NCBI GenBank assembly: GCA_002010065.2
Contig: MTMD02000005.1
Coordinates: forward strand, 1 to 64,000
Direction of reading: 5' to 3'
DNA length: 64,000 nt
Source: Candidatus Pyrohabitans jungbluthii
Lineage (GTDB): Archaea; Hydrothermarchaeota; Hydrothermarchaeia; Hydrothermarchaeales; BMS3B
The position numbers and the translations under genes were made by a program. The notes under the pieces are model-generated. The model made no database searches. It saw nothing but the letters and a program-made list of their open reading frames with translations, and had not been told where the DNA came from. This document shows positions 31,283 through 39,075 of this stretch, in pieces; positions within the stretch are counted from its first letter, which is position 1, and each line of letters begins with the position of its first letter.

Positions 31283-32020
31283 ATGGAATACCTCGTAGAG
31301 GGGATTCTTCGTGCGGTAACGCTCATCCTCACCCTCGACCCCTACGTGATAAGCGTCGCCAAGGTTCAGATTATAGTCTCTACCAGCGCCGTTATACTAG
31401 CCTCTGCCACAGCAGTGCCAATTGCAGTGCTCTTCAGCTTCAGAAACTTCCCATTTAAGAACTTCCTTCTCACACTGATAAACACAGGCATGGGTTTGCC
31501 GCCGGTAGTAGTGGGCCTGGTGGTGTTTGTGTTCTTCATGCGCCGCGGTCCCCTCGGCTTTCTGGATTTGGTTTATACCAGGGAGATAATGGTCATTGCG
31601 CAGTACCTCCTCGCTTTTCCCATAATACTCGGCGTGAGTATTGCTGCTATCAACGCCGTACCTAAGAGCATACGTGAGACCGCCTATACCCTCGGGGCGC
31701 GGGATCGCGAAGTGGCACTGGTGGTGATTAAGGAAGCTGCCTTTGGAATAATCACAGGCATACTCGCGGGCGCTGGCAGAGTATTCGCCGAGGTGGGCGC
31801 TATTCTTACAGTTGGCGGAAACATCGCCTACGATATAGCCACGCCTGAGGGTATAATCCACGTCTCAAAGACGCGCACTCTCTCTACGGCTATCCCCCTT
31901 GAGACCAGCCAGGGAGATATAGCCGCTGCCATAGCGTTTGGGCTTATTCTTTTAACCATAACCTTCATCCTCAACCTTCTGGTGAGCTTCCTGCGCAGGA
32001 GGGCGAGTATTGAGGCGTAG
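31283..32020 (+). CDS. tupB: Tungstate ABC transporter, permease
   Basis: 245 residues from the ATG at 31283 (GGTG upstream). About six membrane segments, with the ABC permease loop ETAYTLGARDREVALVVIKEAAFGIITGILAGAGRVFAEVGA, which contacts the ATPase. The stop overlaps the ATPase start by 11 bases, so the two are coupled. Confidence 0.93.
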   Translation: MEYLVEGILRAVTLILTLDPYVISVAKVQIIVSTSAVILASATAVPIAVLFSFRNFPFKNFLLTLINTGMGLPPVVVGLVVFVFFMRRGPLGFLDLVYTREIMVIAQYLLAFPIILGVSIAAINAVPKSIRETAYTLGARDREVALVVIKEAAFGIITGILAGAGRVFAEVGAILTVGGNIAYDIATPEGIIHVSKTRTLSTAIPLETSQGDIAAAIAFGLILLTITFILNLLVSFLRRRASIEA

Positions 32021-33107
32021 CATTGTGCGCCTGGAAAACATAAGTAAGCACTTCTCTGGCAGAGAAGTGCTGAGCAGGATAAACCTTGAGATAAGGGAGG
32101 GGGAGCTTCTAACCCTACTCGGACCAAGCGGCGCAGGCAAGACGACACTCATGCGCATTATCAACCTCTTCACCAAGCCAAGCGAGGGGAAGCTCTACTT
32201 CCGCGACAGGGAGGTAACCCGCCTGAGTGGCGACGCCCTGCTTGAGGTAAGGCGCAGCATGGTGATGGTATTTCAGAAGCCGGTGATGTTCTCGGGCAGC
32301 GTGTTTGACAATGTCGCCTATGGGTTGAGAATAAGGGGCTATTCCAGGGCAGAGATTGAGCGCAGGGTTAAAGAGGCGCTTCGCCTTGTTGGTCTGGAAG
32401 GTTACGAGGAGCGCAACGCCCGTACATTGTCTGGGGGCGAAGCCCAGCGCGTAGCCTTTGCTCGTGCAGTTGTGATTCAACCTGAGCTTCTTTTGCTGGA
32501 CGAGCCCACCACCAGCTTGGACCCGATAAGCGAAGCCAGGGTGCACAGCATAATAAGGAAGATAAAGGAGCTTGGGATAAGTGTGGTGCTCACCACGCAC
32601 AAGCAGCATGAGGCTATCGCTTTGGGTGACCGTGTGGCGGTGCTCAAAGATGGCAAGCTCCAGCAGGTGGGCACCCCCCAAGAGGTTATATACACACCAA
32701 AAACACGCTTCGTCGCAGAATTTACGGGCATGGTGAACATCTACGATGGTGTTGTTGAGGAAGTGGGCAGCACCCACTGCACCGTCAGGGTGGGCGAGGT
32801 TGCTCTGATGATGCACGCCTTTGAGGCTTCTCGCGGGGAGCGCATCTGCATAGGCATACGCCCCGAGGAGGTTATGCTTCTTCGCACCGACGTGCCCCTG
32901 AACCCAAGACACAAAAACGTCCTTACCGGTGTGGTAAGCGAGATTTCACCTCAGGGCAGCGCCATGCTGAGACTGCGCATTGCCAGCGGAGGCTTTGAGG
33001 TGAGCGCCGACGTGCCCAGGCACGTGGCTGAGAAGATGAGCATCCGCAAGGGCGGCGAGGTGCTCTTCTCTCTTAAAACCTCCTGTTTGCGCAGGCTTGA
33101 GGAGTAG
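32010..33107 (+). CDS. tupC: Tungstate ABC transporter, ATPase
   Basis: 365 residues; TTG start at 32010, with a GTG at 32025 as alternative. Walker A GPSGAGKTT, signature LSGGEAQRVAFARA, Walker B LLLLDEPTTSLD, H-loop TTHKQHEA. The C-terminal ~130 residues (ETGMVNIYDG..., IGIRPEEVMLL) form a TOBE-type oxyanion-sensing domain. It is the last host gene before the AT-rich island. Confidence 0.93.
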   Translation: MRRSIVRLENISKHFSGREVLSRINLEIREGELLTLLGPSGAGKTTLMRIINLFTKPSEGKLYFRDREVTRLSGDALLEVRRSMVMVFQKPVMFSGSVFDNVAYGLRIRGYSRAEIERRVKEALRLVGLEGYEERNARTLSGGEAQRVAFARAVVIQPELLLLDEPTTSLDPISEARVHSIIRKIKELGISVVLTTHKQHEAIALGDRVAVLKDGKLQQVGTPQEVIYTPKTRFVAEFTGMVNIYDGVVEEVGSTHCTVRVGEVALMMHAFEASRGERICIGIRPEEVMLLRTDVPLNPRHKNVLTGVVSEISPQGSAMLRLRIASGGFEVSADVPRHVAEKMSIRKGGEVLFSLKTSCLRRLEE

Positions 33108-33169
33108 CTATATTAGTTTTAGGTCAGAATCAGTTAGCAGCATTGCTCCTCCTTCTAATGGAGTAAAAT

Positions 33170-33254
33170 GGTAATGGTTCACGGATATACGAAGCTCTGA
33201 GCGCAGCGAAGGGTTTTGGGTGAGCAATAGCCAACCGCATAGTTGCTGTTAGGT
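33170..33254 (-). repeat. attC-like recombination element A (putative)
   Basis: On the minus strand, CACCTAACAGCAACTATGCGGTTGG..., overlapping the stop codon of the nuclease-helicase gene, aligns with element B (35171-35254): ACAG-x-x-A-x-TATG-x-GGTT-x-GCTAT-x-x-CTCACC-x-AAAA at one end and CTTC-x-x-ATATCC near the other. ACCTAAC fits the integron R'' consensus RYYYAAC. The length of 85 matches B's 84. Its outer end (CATTACC) does not fit a good R' site. No integrase gene is in the window. Confidence 0.5.
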
Positions 33255-35147
33255 GACGTAATCATTATATATCTTATTTAATAATTCAGCCGTTTCTTTA
33301 TCTTCACAGATAATGTAAGTACCTTTTATTCCTCTTGTCAAAAATATCCTATATCTATTCTTTAAAAGAAACAGCGCTTTTTCTTTTGCTTCTTTGTTTC
33401 CATTTTTCGCCTGAGAGAATAAATCTTTTAAACTTGGCTTTCCAATATTATCTTCACAATTGTCTCCGACTTCCCATTTGTTGTTTCTAATAACATAATC
33501 TCTGCCCCAAATTATGCCAGCATAATCAGTTTCAAAGCCTTGGCATCCGTAAATCGAGGCACATTTGTCAAGTTTGTTGGATTCCCCTCGTACCCAAAAA
33601 GGAACATAGTCCCTTTTAGGATCCATCAACCAATAAATTTTTTTGTTAAAATTTTTATAGATGTTTAAACCGGAGTAAAGTGGGTATCCTATTCTTAAAT
33701 TTTTTATTGAAGAATGATTTTGAAAATCTCCTGGCGATTCTGTAAATGCTGCGATTAATGCAACTTTATTGTTTATTGCTTTGCTTTTCAGTGCATTATA
33801 CATTTCATCAAAATCTGTAAATACCCTAAAATCATAGTTTTTCTTCCATGGGTCCACTAAGTCTTTGTTAATATTCACGGGACCAGTGATTAATTTTTCT
33901 ACAAAAGCATGATAAGTCTCGCCGCCCTGAACCCTGTAAAATCCTTTCAGATACCTTTCTTTTACATACTTCCCTTGTTTTTGTGCTTCGTATTTAAAGT
34001 TTTCCGTAGTTCCTTCTTCTTCAGCATTAAGAATTTGTCCTTCATCGTAGAAAAAGACTGTAATTCTTCCTCTTTGAACAGCATAGGTAATGTTTCTTTT
34101 GGTCATTCTTTGTGCCTCGTCATAAATTACAAGATCAAAGCTTCCATTAAAATTTTGTTCTGCAACTCCTCTAAATCTAGCTCTGGGTCCTACTGAATAA
34201 AATTTAATTGGGTTTGATAAGCCTCTTTGTATAGAATCAAAAATCTCTCTTATAGAGTTTATCAATCTATTATTGCGATAAGCTAAAATTGTTTGATATT
34301 TTAAAGAAAGAGCGGAAAGCATAAGATGAATAGCAACTAAAGTTTTCCCGGAACCTGGAGCTCCTTGTACCAAATAAATAATATCTTTTTTACCATTTCT
34401 TAAGTCTGCAATTATCTCTTCTATGAGCTTTAATTGTTCCTCCGATAATCCCCATCCATTTTGTGCTAAAGTTTCATAGCTTCTTTGTTTTATTTCCTCA
34501 AAGTGGTTTTTTATTGAATCAAAAAGTTGTTTGTTCTGAATATAAGTGCCATTTAAAAATTTTTCAATTGTCTTATTATCCAGTGATGTTTTTAAACAAC
34601 CTATTATAAATCGTTGGAATTGAACAGTATCATTTTTAAAGAAAACATTACCATTAAAGTTGATATTAATATTGTTTTTATCAGCATTGTAAAATAATAC
34701 ACATCCTGAAAAGTTAAAATTTTTAGATTCTGAATGAGAAAATCTCAATTTACCTATGTAATTTTCCAACTGATATTCAGGATGACTTGAAATTCCTATA
34801 TTACTCCGAACCAAAAAGTCTGTTACCTTATTAGCAAATGTCCATCCTTTCAACTCCGCAACAATAACCGCGGGATTACCATTACTATTAGCACCAAATA
34901 TCAATAAATCAATACGTTCATTACTAAAAGGCAAACGATATTCAAAGGTTACATCAAAATCAAGTAAGTTTTGATTGTTAAACACTTGTTTGAGGTATGC
35001 AATTGAAGATTTCCAAGCATTAATTTGTTGTATATCGGCATCCTCTCCATAAACATTCCAAAATCCATTTTTAAATGTACTCAACAAGTCATCATCATTT
35101 TTTTGTATAAAATCTCTTATTTTACCAACATATATTTGATTTTTCAT
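33249..35147 (-). CDS. PD-(D/E)xK nuclease fused to a DUF2075-type SF1 helicase
   Basis: 632 residues. An N-terminal nuclease-like domain has NERIDLLIFG and, 15 residues on, VIVAELKGW, the Asp and Glu-x-Lys of PD-(D/E)xK enzymes. The helicase part has Walker A GAPGSGKTLVAIH near residue 265, Walker B LVIYDEAQRM, and late motifs including QGFETDYAGIIWGRD and YRIFLTRGIKGTYI. The gene is strongly AT-rich, with AAT/AAA-heavy codons unlike its neighbours, and sits between two attC-like elements. With the OLD nuclease upstream it resembles a two-gene anti-phage module. Function in defence is inferred. Confidence 0.85.
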   Translation of the reverse strand: MKNQIYVGKIRDFIQKNDDDLLSTFKNGFWNVYGEDADIQQINAWKSSIAYLKQVFNNQNLLDFDVTFEYRLPFSNERIDLLIFGANSNGNPAVIVAELKGWTFANKVTDFLVRSNIGISSHPEYQLENYIGKLRFSHSESKNFNFSGCVLFYNADKNNININFNGNVFFKNDTVQFQRFIIGCLKTSLDNKTIEKFLNGTYIQNKQLFDSIKNHFEEIKQRSYETLAQNGWGLSEEQLKLIEEIIADLRNGKKDIIYLVQGAPGSGKTLVAIHLMLSALSLKYQTILAYRNNRLINSIREIFDSIQRGLSNPIKFYSVGPRARFRGVAEQNFNGSFDLVIYDEAQRMTKRNITYAVQRGRITVFFYDEGQILNAEEEGTTENFKYEAQKQGKYVKERYLKGFYRVQGGETYHAFVEKLITGPVNINKDLVDPWKKNYDFRVFTDFDEMYNALKSKAINNKVALIAAFTESPGDFQNHSSIKNLRIGYPLYSGLNIYKNFNKKIYWLMDPKRDYVPFWVRGESNKLDKCASIYGCQGFETDYAGIIWGRDYVIRNNKWEVGDNCEDNIGKPSLKDLFSQAKNGNKEAKEKALFLLKNRYRIFLTRGIKGTYIICEDKETAELLNKIYNDYVT

Positions 35148-35170
35148 TTCCTATTCCCCCAGATTATGTT

Positions 35171-35254
35171 GCCTAACATTCCGGGGATATGTGAAGTTCG
35201 CCCGATAGGGCAAATTTTGGTGAGTGATAGCGAACCACATACTCACTGTTGTCC
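35171..35254 (-). repeat. attC-like recombination element B (putative)
   Basis: The minus strand reads from GGACAAC (35254-35248) through TATGTGGTTCGC and GCGAACTTCACATA, imperfect inverted arms, to GTTAGGC (35177-35171), which fits the integron R' consensus GTTRRRY. The element lies between the two defence genes, 24 bases before the nuclease-helicase start. It is about 84 bases and clearly related to element A. A MITE- or REP-like repeat is the alternative. Confidence 0.5.
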
Positions 35255-35319
35255 GAGTGCGTTGACACCGAAGCGAAGCGGAGAGTTCGGCTCGATGGTG
35301 ATATGTCTATCAATCTACA

Positions 35320-36999
35320 TCATTTTAACTCTTCCTGTAGTGGAAAAACATTTTGGTCTTCAATAAAATCTTGCTTTATCTCATTTATAAATTCTGGAAT
35401 GTAATCGGGGAACTCATCAATAATCTTCTTAACAATATATCTATGTTTTTGAGCTTTTCTCAAACCCAACTCTTCAGATTCTCTTTTAAACTCCTCATAT
35501 CTATTATTAAGCCCGTTACTTTGGCAGTATTTCTCGAAATCCATTTTTGTTGCTGTCTCAAAGTTATTGTTAAATATTAACAATTTCTGCCCAAATCTGC
35601 CGTTTATGAGCTTAAATACTTTGCTATCTTCGATTTTTTCAATATTGTCAACTGAAATATCAAAACATTCTGCAATAGTTTCATTGTTTCTTTTATTTGA
35701 AGATTTATCTATATCATTATCAAAAACAACTAACATTGGAATATTAAATTTGTAGAACAATCTCCAATATTTTGGTATCTGAGGCTTCCCTACAACCCCT
35801 ATGACAGATATGCCTCTTTTATTTATATCAATCCCTGCTTTAGTTAATAAAAGAGGAAAGCATAATTCTTCTGTATCTCCTTCAACTAATATAATTTTCT
35901 TTGCAAAAAATGCTTCTTTTAACCTTTCGTTGGATGTAAGAGCATAAAAGTCGGTGATGTTTTCTACTGTAGATTTCCCTGCGGCACCAGTTTCATTTGA
36001 AAATTTGACTAAATCATTTTTAGAAACTTGTATTATCTTTGTACCTTTTTCTTTTGTTTTGTAAACAAGAGCTATATTTTCAAAATGCTCTGTTTCAATA
36101 AATGTTGATGAATGGGTCGTAATCATTATTTGTATATTTGAATTTCTAACTATTTCTTTGAAAATTTTAAGCAAGTGTCTTCTTGCTTGTGGATGCATAT
36201 AAATTTCAGGTTCTTCAATGATCAACAAACCTTGAGCTTCATTTTTAAAATTTTTGGCATAAGCTCTCAATAGAGAGAGAATAATAAGGTTTCTGCTACC
36301 TTCACCTAATTCTTCAATATCAATATCGTAATCATCACCCAAGATTTTATCATTTGTAAGGATGTTAATGGTTTTGAAGTAATTTAATGGAGAAAACGGC
36401 TTGAAATCAACTTTTAATTTATATGATGAATCTGCTTGCATTTCCTCAAATAATACGCAGAAATCTTCTTTAAATTGTTTAAATTCGTCAATTTTTTCTA
36501 GAATTTCCATAACTTCGTTAAATTTACTTTCTAATTCTTCTGTTAAATTTCTTTTTCTAACGAGTTTATTAAATGAGTGCGCAATTTTCCCCATCAAAGC
36601 CCATTTATTAAATGAAAGTGTTTGAGGAATACCTCTTTCAGCTGAAAGATAATTACAAGGGAAGTCTTCTTTTATATTGCTCTGATTTGACCTAATTGGA
36701 TTTCCATTTTCATCAAAGTATTTAGGCCAGCCTTTTTGGCTGTTAAATTCAACTCTTCTGCCATTATCAAACTTAATGGTTATTTCAATTGGATTGTTAG
36801 TATTCCTCATATAAAAATCTATTGAATCAATATTTTTACCCCACCATCCTTCTCCTAAAATATTATTAATAGCTCTAACTATATTCGATTTACCAGCATT
36901 ATTAGCTCCAACTAAAACCATCAGTCCGCTCTCGGGAAACCAGAATTCTAAATCTTTAATTGAACGAAAGTTTTTTATATGAACTTTTTTAATTTTCAT
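35320..36999 (-). CDS. OLD family ATPase with TOPRIM nuclease domain
   Basis: 559 residues. N-terminal ABC/SMC-type ATPase: KIKKVHIKNFRSIKDLEF, Walker A VGANNAGKSN, signature-like GEGSRNLIILSLL, Walker B LLIIEEPEIYMHP, and ITTHSSTFIE. C-terminal TOPRIM: IILVEGDTEEL and VVFDNDID hold the metal-binding acids. OLD nucleases work in anti-phage systems; with a UvrD-like helicase they form Gabija. Here the helicase partner is DUF2075-type with its own nuclease. Its start overlaps an hsdS remnant by 11 bases, suggesting past membership of a restriction locus. AT-rich, foreign codon use. Confidence 0.9.
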   Translation of the reverse strand: MKIKKVHIKNFRSIKDLEFWFPESGLMVLVGANNAGKSNIVRAINNILGEGWWGKNIDSIDFYMRNTNNPIEITIKFDNGRRVEFNSQKGWPKYFDENGNPIRSNQSNIKEDFPCNYLSAERGIPQTLSFNKWALMGKIAHSFNKLVRKRNLTEELESKFNEVMEILEKIDEFKQFKEDFCVLFEEMQADSSYKLKVDFKPFSPLNYFKTINILTNDKILGDDYDIDIEELGEGSRNLIILSLLRAYAKNFKNEAQGLLIIEEPEIYMHPQARRHLLKIFKEIVRNSNIQIMITTHSSTFIETEHFENIALVYKTKEKGTKIIQVSKNDLVKFSNETGAAGKSTVENITDFYALTSNERLKEAFFAKKIILVEGDTEELCFPLLLTKAGIDINKRGISVIGVVGKPQIPKYWRLFYKFNIPMLVVFDNDIDKSSNKRNNETIAECFDISVDNIEKIEDSKVFKLINGRFGQKLLIFNNNFETATKMDFEKYCQSNGLNNRYEEFKRESEELGLRKAQKHRYIVKKIIDEFPDYIPEFINEIKQDFIEDQNVFPLQEELK

Positions 37000-37244
37000 G
37001 GCTAAACCCCCCGTTCAGGATGATTTTCTTCATCTCTTCAAGTTGAGTTATTTGGTTCTGGATTTTCTCATTTAGGGTTTTGATTTTTTCATAAACACCG
37101 TCAAGGTAATTTGCTATTTCTTTTTGCTTTTCAAGGTTTATTTGGTTGTTGTGGAAGGGGGATTTTTACTAATAAAAGCTTTTTATTGGATATTCCAATC
37201 TGCCCGATCCATTTTGTAGCTTCCTTCCTACCACCTCCCGACAT
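36989..37244 (-). pseudogene. Remnant of type I restriction specificity subunit (hsdS C-terminus)
   Basis: Two reading frames joined by one frameshift give ...SGGGRKEATKWIGQIGISN..LLLVKIPLP and then NLEKQKEIANYLDGVYEKIKTLNEKIQNQITQLEEMKKII. The IPLP then E/KQKxIxxYLD, with a following coiled coil, is the conserved end of an HsdS target-recognition half. The rest of hsdS, and hsdM and hsdR, are absent. The remnant's stop (36991-36989) overlaps the OLD gene start. The junction with host DNA falls near 37250-37290. Confidence 0.75.
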
Positions 37245-37294
37245 CCGAATTTAATGACTTTTGATATCACTTAAATCTTTCGCAGTGGTTTGGG

Positions 37295-38131
37295 TCAAAA
37301 GCCGCCGAATAGACTGTAAACCTCAGCCAAAAGCCACACCAGCAGCGCCGCGAAGAATACTGCGGGAAGCGCCGGGTAGGCTTTTTTAGCACTCTTCAGT
37401 GTGAAGCGCAGGAAGACGAGCATGGCTATGGCAGCTGAGAAGATAGCGGCGATTCCCCAGGCTAAGCCAAGCTCTGCGTAGCTCGCCGCAGCCACGGAGG
37501 AGGCGAAGAGCAGGTCGCCGAAGCCCAGAACAAGGCGATTTTCATCAGCAACGCCCACATCCACCCCGAAGGGTACGCCCGCTTTTTCTAACTGAGACGC
37601 AAGCTTGGGTATGGCTTGCTTTCTTAGTACATAGTAGTAGTCCAGCATGGCAAGCAGAGCCAAGCCGAGCACAAGCGCCCCGAGGCTGAGGTAGCTTGCC
37701 AGCGTGGCACCCGCTACGCCAGAGAAGCAAACGAGCTGCAGATTTCTCATCCACGGTTTAAGCTTTTTGGGAGCGGCAAAGGGCAGGAGCAGGGCTACAA
37801 GCAACACCAACAGGAAGAGAAGGCTCGGCGCAGGAAGTAGCGCCTCAAGCATTGAGAGCAGTATGAGGATTATTAGAGCGTAGCTGAAGTAGGCTGAGGC
37901 GAGAACCGCAAACTTGACCATTTTCAAGAATGCGCGAGAGCGGAAGAGGATGAGGTAGAGGTTAAGCGCAAGGATGAAGAGCACAGGCATGGCAAGAGCA
38001 TAGCCGAAGCCAGCATTCGCCTGCGTCTCCGCCTCGCCCACGCTGGGAGTGAGGAGGAGCTCATGCTGGTACAGCAGCGCTGCAGCGCCGGAGAGAAGGA
38101 GGAAGAATATTATGAGCGCTTCGCTTCTCAT
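37295..38131 (-). CDS. Presenilin/signal-peptide-peptidase-like intramembrane aspartyl protease
   Basis: 278 residues with about nine membrane segments. The three family motifs are in order: catalytic Asp in AMLDYYYVLR (YD region, usually YD), LGFGDLLFAS (GxGD) near residue 205, and YPALPAVFF (PAL) near the end. Archaeal homologues cleave membrane-spanning substrates, including signal peptide remnants. The stop overlaps dapF's end region by 4 bases on the same strand, with dapF upstream, so the two share an mRNA. Confidence 0.85.
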   Translation of the reverse strand: MRSEALIIFFLLLSGAAALLYQHELLLTPSVGEAETQANAGFGYALAMPVLFILALNLYLILFRSRAFLKMVKFAVLASAYFSYALIILILLSMLEALLPAPSLLFLLVLLVALLLPFAAPKKLKPWMRNLQLVCFSGVAGATLASYLSLGALVLGLALLAMLDYYYVLRKQAIPKLASQLEKAGVPFGVDVGVADENRLVLGFGDLLFASSVAAASYAELGLAWGIAAIFSAAIAMLVFLRFTLKSAKKAYPALPAVFFAALLVWLLAEVYSLFGGF

Positions 38132-38994
38132 TCTTCGAATATCTCCTCGGTCTCACCCCTAAAGACGCGCTTCGCGGGGCCACGCATTCGCAGGTTGACC
38201 ACCTCTCCGTCTTCCACCTCGACTTCAACGTAGAGCGTGCCACCGCGGGCGCGTATCTCTATTGGCTTCTCCGGCGAAGCCTCGCCCAGGAGCACTGCGA
38301 TGGCGCCGCATGCGGTTATACCCGTGCCGCACGCTAAGGTCTCGCCCTCCACGCCGCGCTCATAGGTGCGCACCGCGAAGAGGTTCTCTCCCAGCTTCTC
38401 CACGAAGTTGACGTTCGTGCCCTGAGGGAAAGCCTCATGGAAGCGCAGCGCCCTGCCTAAGCGGAGAACGTCTACATTGGCAAGGTCGTGCACAAATACA
38501 ACGGCGTGAGGCACGCCAGTGTTTACAGCGCTCACCTCAAGCTCCTCTCCGGCTACGCGTAGCTTCTGCTTTATAAACCTCCCTTCCCCCAGCGCAGGTA
38601 TCTCTTTTCGCAAAAATCGCGGCAAGCCCATCTCAACCCGCACTTCCTTGGCGATGCCGTCGCTGGGGTAAACCTCGACATTGAGCACTCCTGCGAGGGT
38701 CTCTATGCGCATCTTCTCCCGCTTAACTATTCCAAAGTCGTAGAGATGCTTTGCAAAGCAGCGCATGCCATTGCCGCACATCTCAGCCTCGCTGCCGTCG
38801 CTGTTGAAGTATCTGAAGCGCGCGTCTGCTTTATCGGAGCGCTCCACAAGCAGCAACCCATCGCCGCCCACGCCGAAGTGACGGTGGCACAGCTTCCTCG
38901 CCAGCTCAGGCTTTGTCTTTTCTTCGATCTCGCCACGCAGGTTCTCCACTAGAACAAAGTCGTTGCCCGCGCCGTGATACTTGTAGAATTTCAT
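38128..38994 (-). CDS. dapF: Diaminopimelate epimerase
   Basis: 288 residues. The two catalytic cysteines lie in AEMCGNGMRC and LACGTGITACGA; HGAGNDFVLVEN starts the protein. It converts LL- to meso-diaminopimelate for lysine synthesis; most archaea with DapF use it for lysine, having no peptidoglycan. No other dap gene is in the window. Confidence 0.96.
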   Translation of the reverse strand: MKFYKYHGAGNDFVLVENLRGEIEEKTKPELARKLCHRHFGVGGDGLLLVERSDKADARFRYFNSDGSEAEMCGNGMRCFAKHLYDFGIVKREKMRIETLAGVLNVEVYPSDGIAKEVRVEMGLPRFLRKEIPALGEGRFIKQKLRVAGEELEVSAVNTGVPHAVVFVHDLANVDVLRLGRALRFHEAFPQGTNVNFVEKLGENLFAVRTYERGVEGETLACGTGITACGAIAVLLGEASPEKPIEIRARGGTLYVEVEVEDGEVVNLRMRGPAKRVFRGETEEIFEE

Positions 38995-39075
38995 GGCCTT
39001 GCCTCCAGTTTACTGTGTATGGTTATTGTTATGGCTAAAATTATATTTATAGCATCCTCTCATTAATGTAATATA

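Noticed and set aside
33249-36999. Canonical Gabija (GajA-GajB)
   Set aside because: The helicase partner is DUF2075-type with an N-terminal nuclease domain, not a UvrD-like GajB, so only the term Gabija-like is used.
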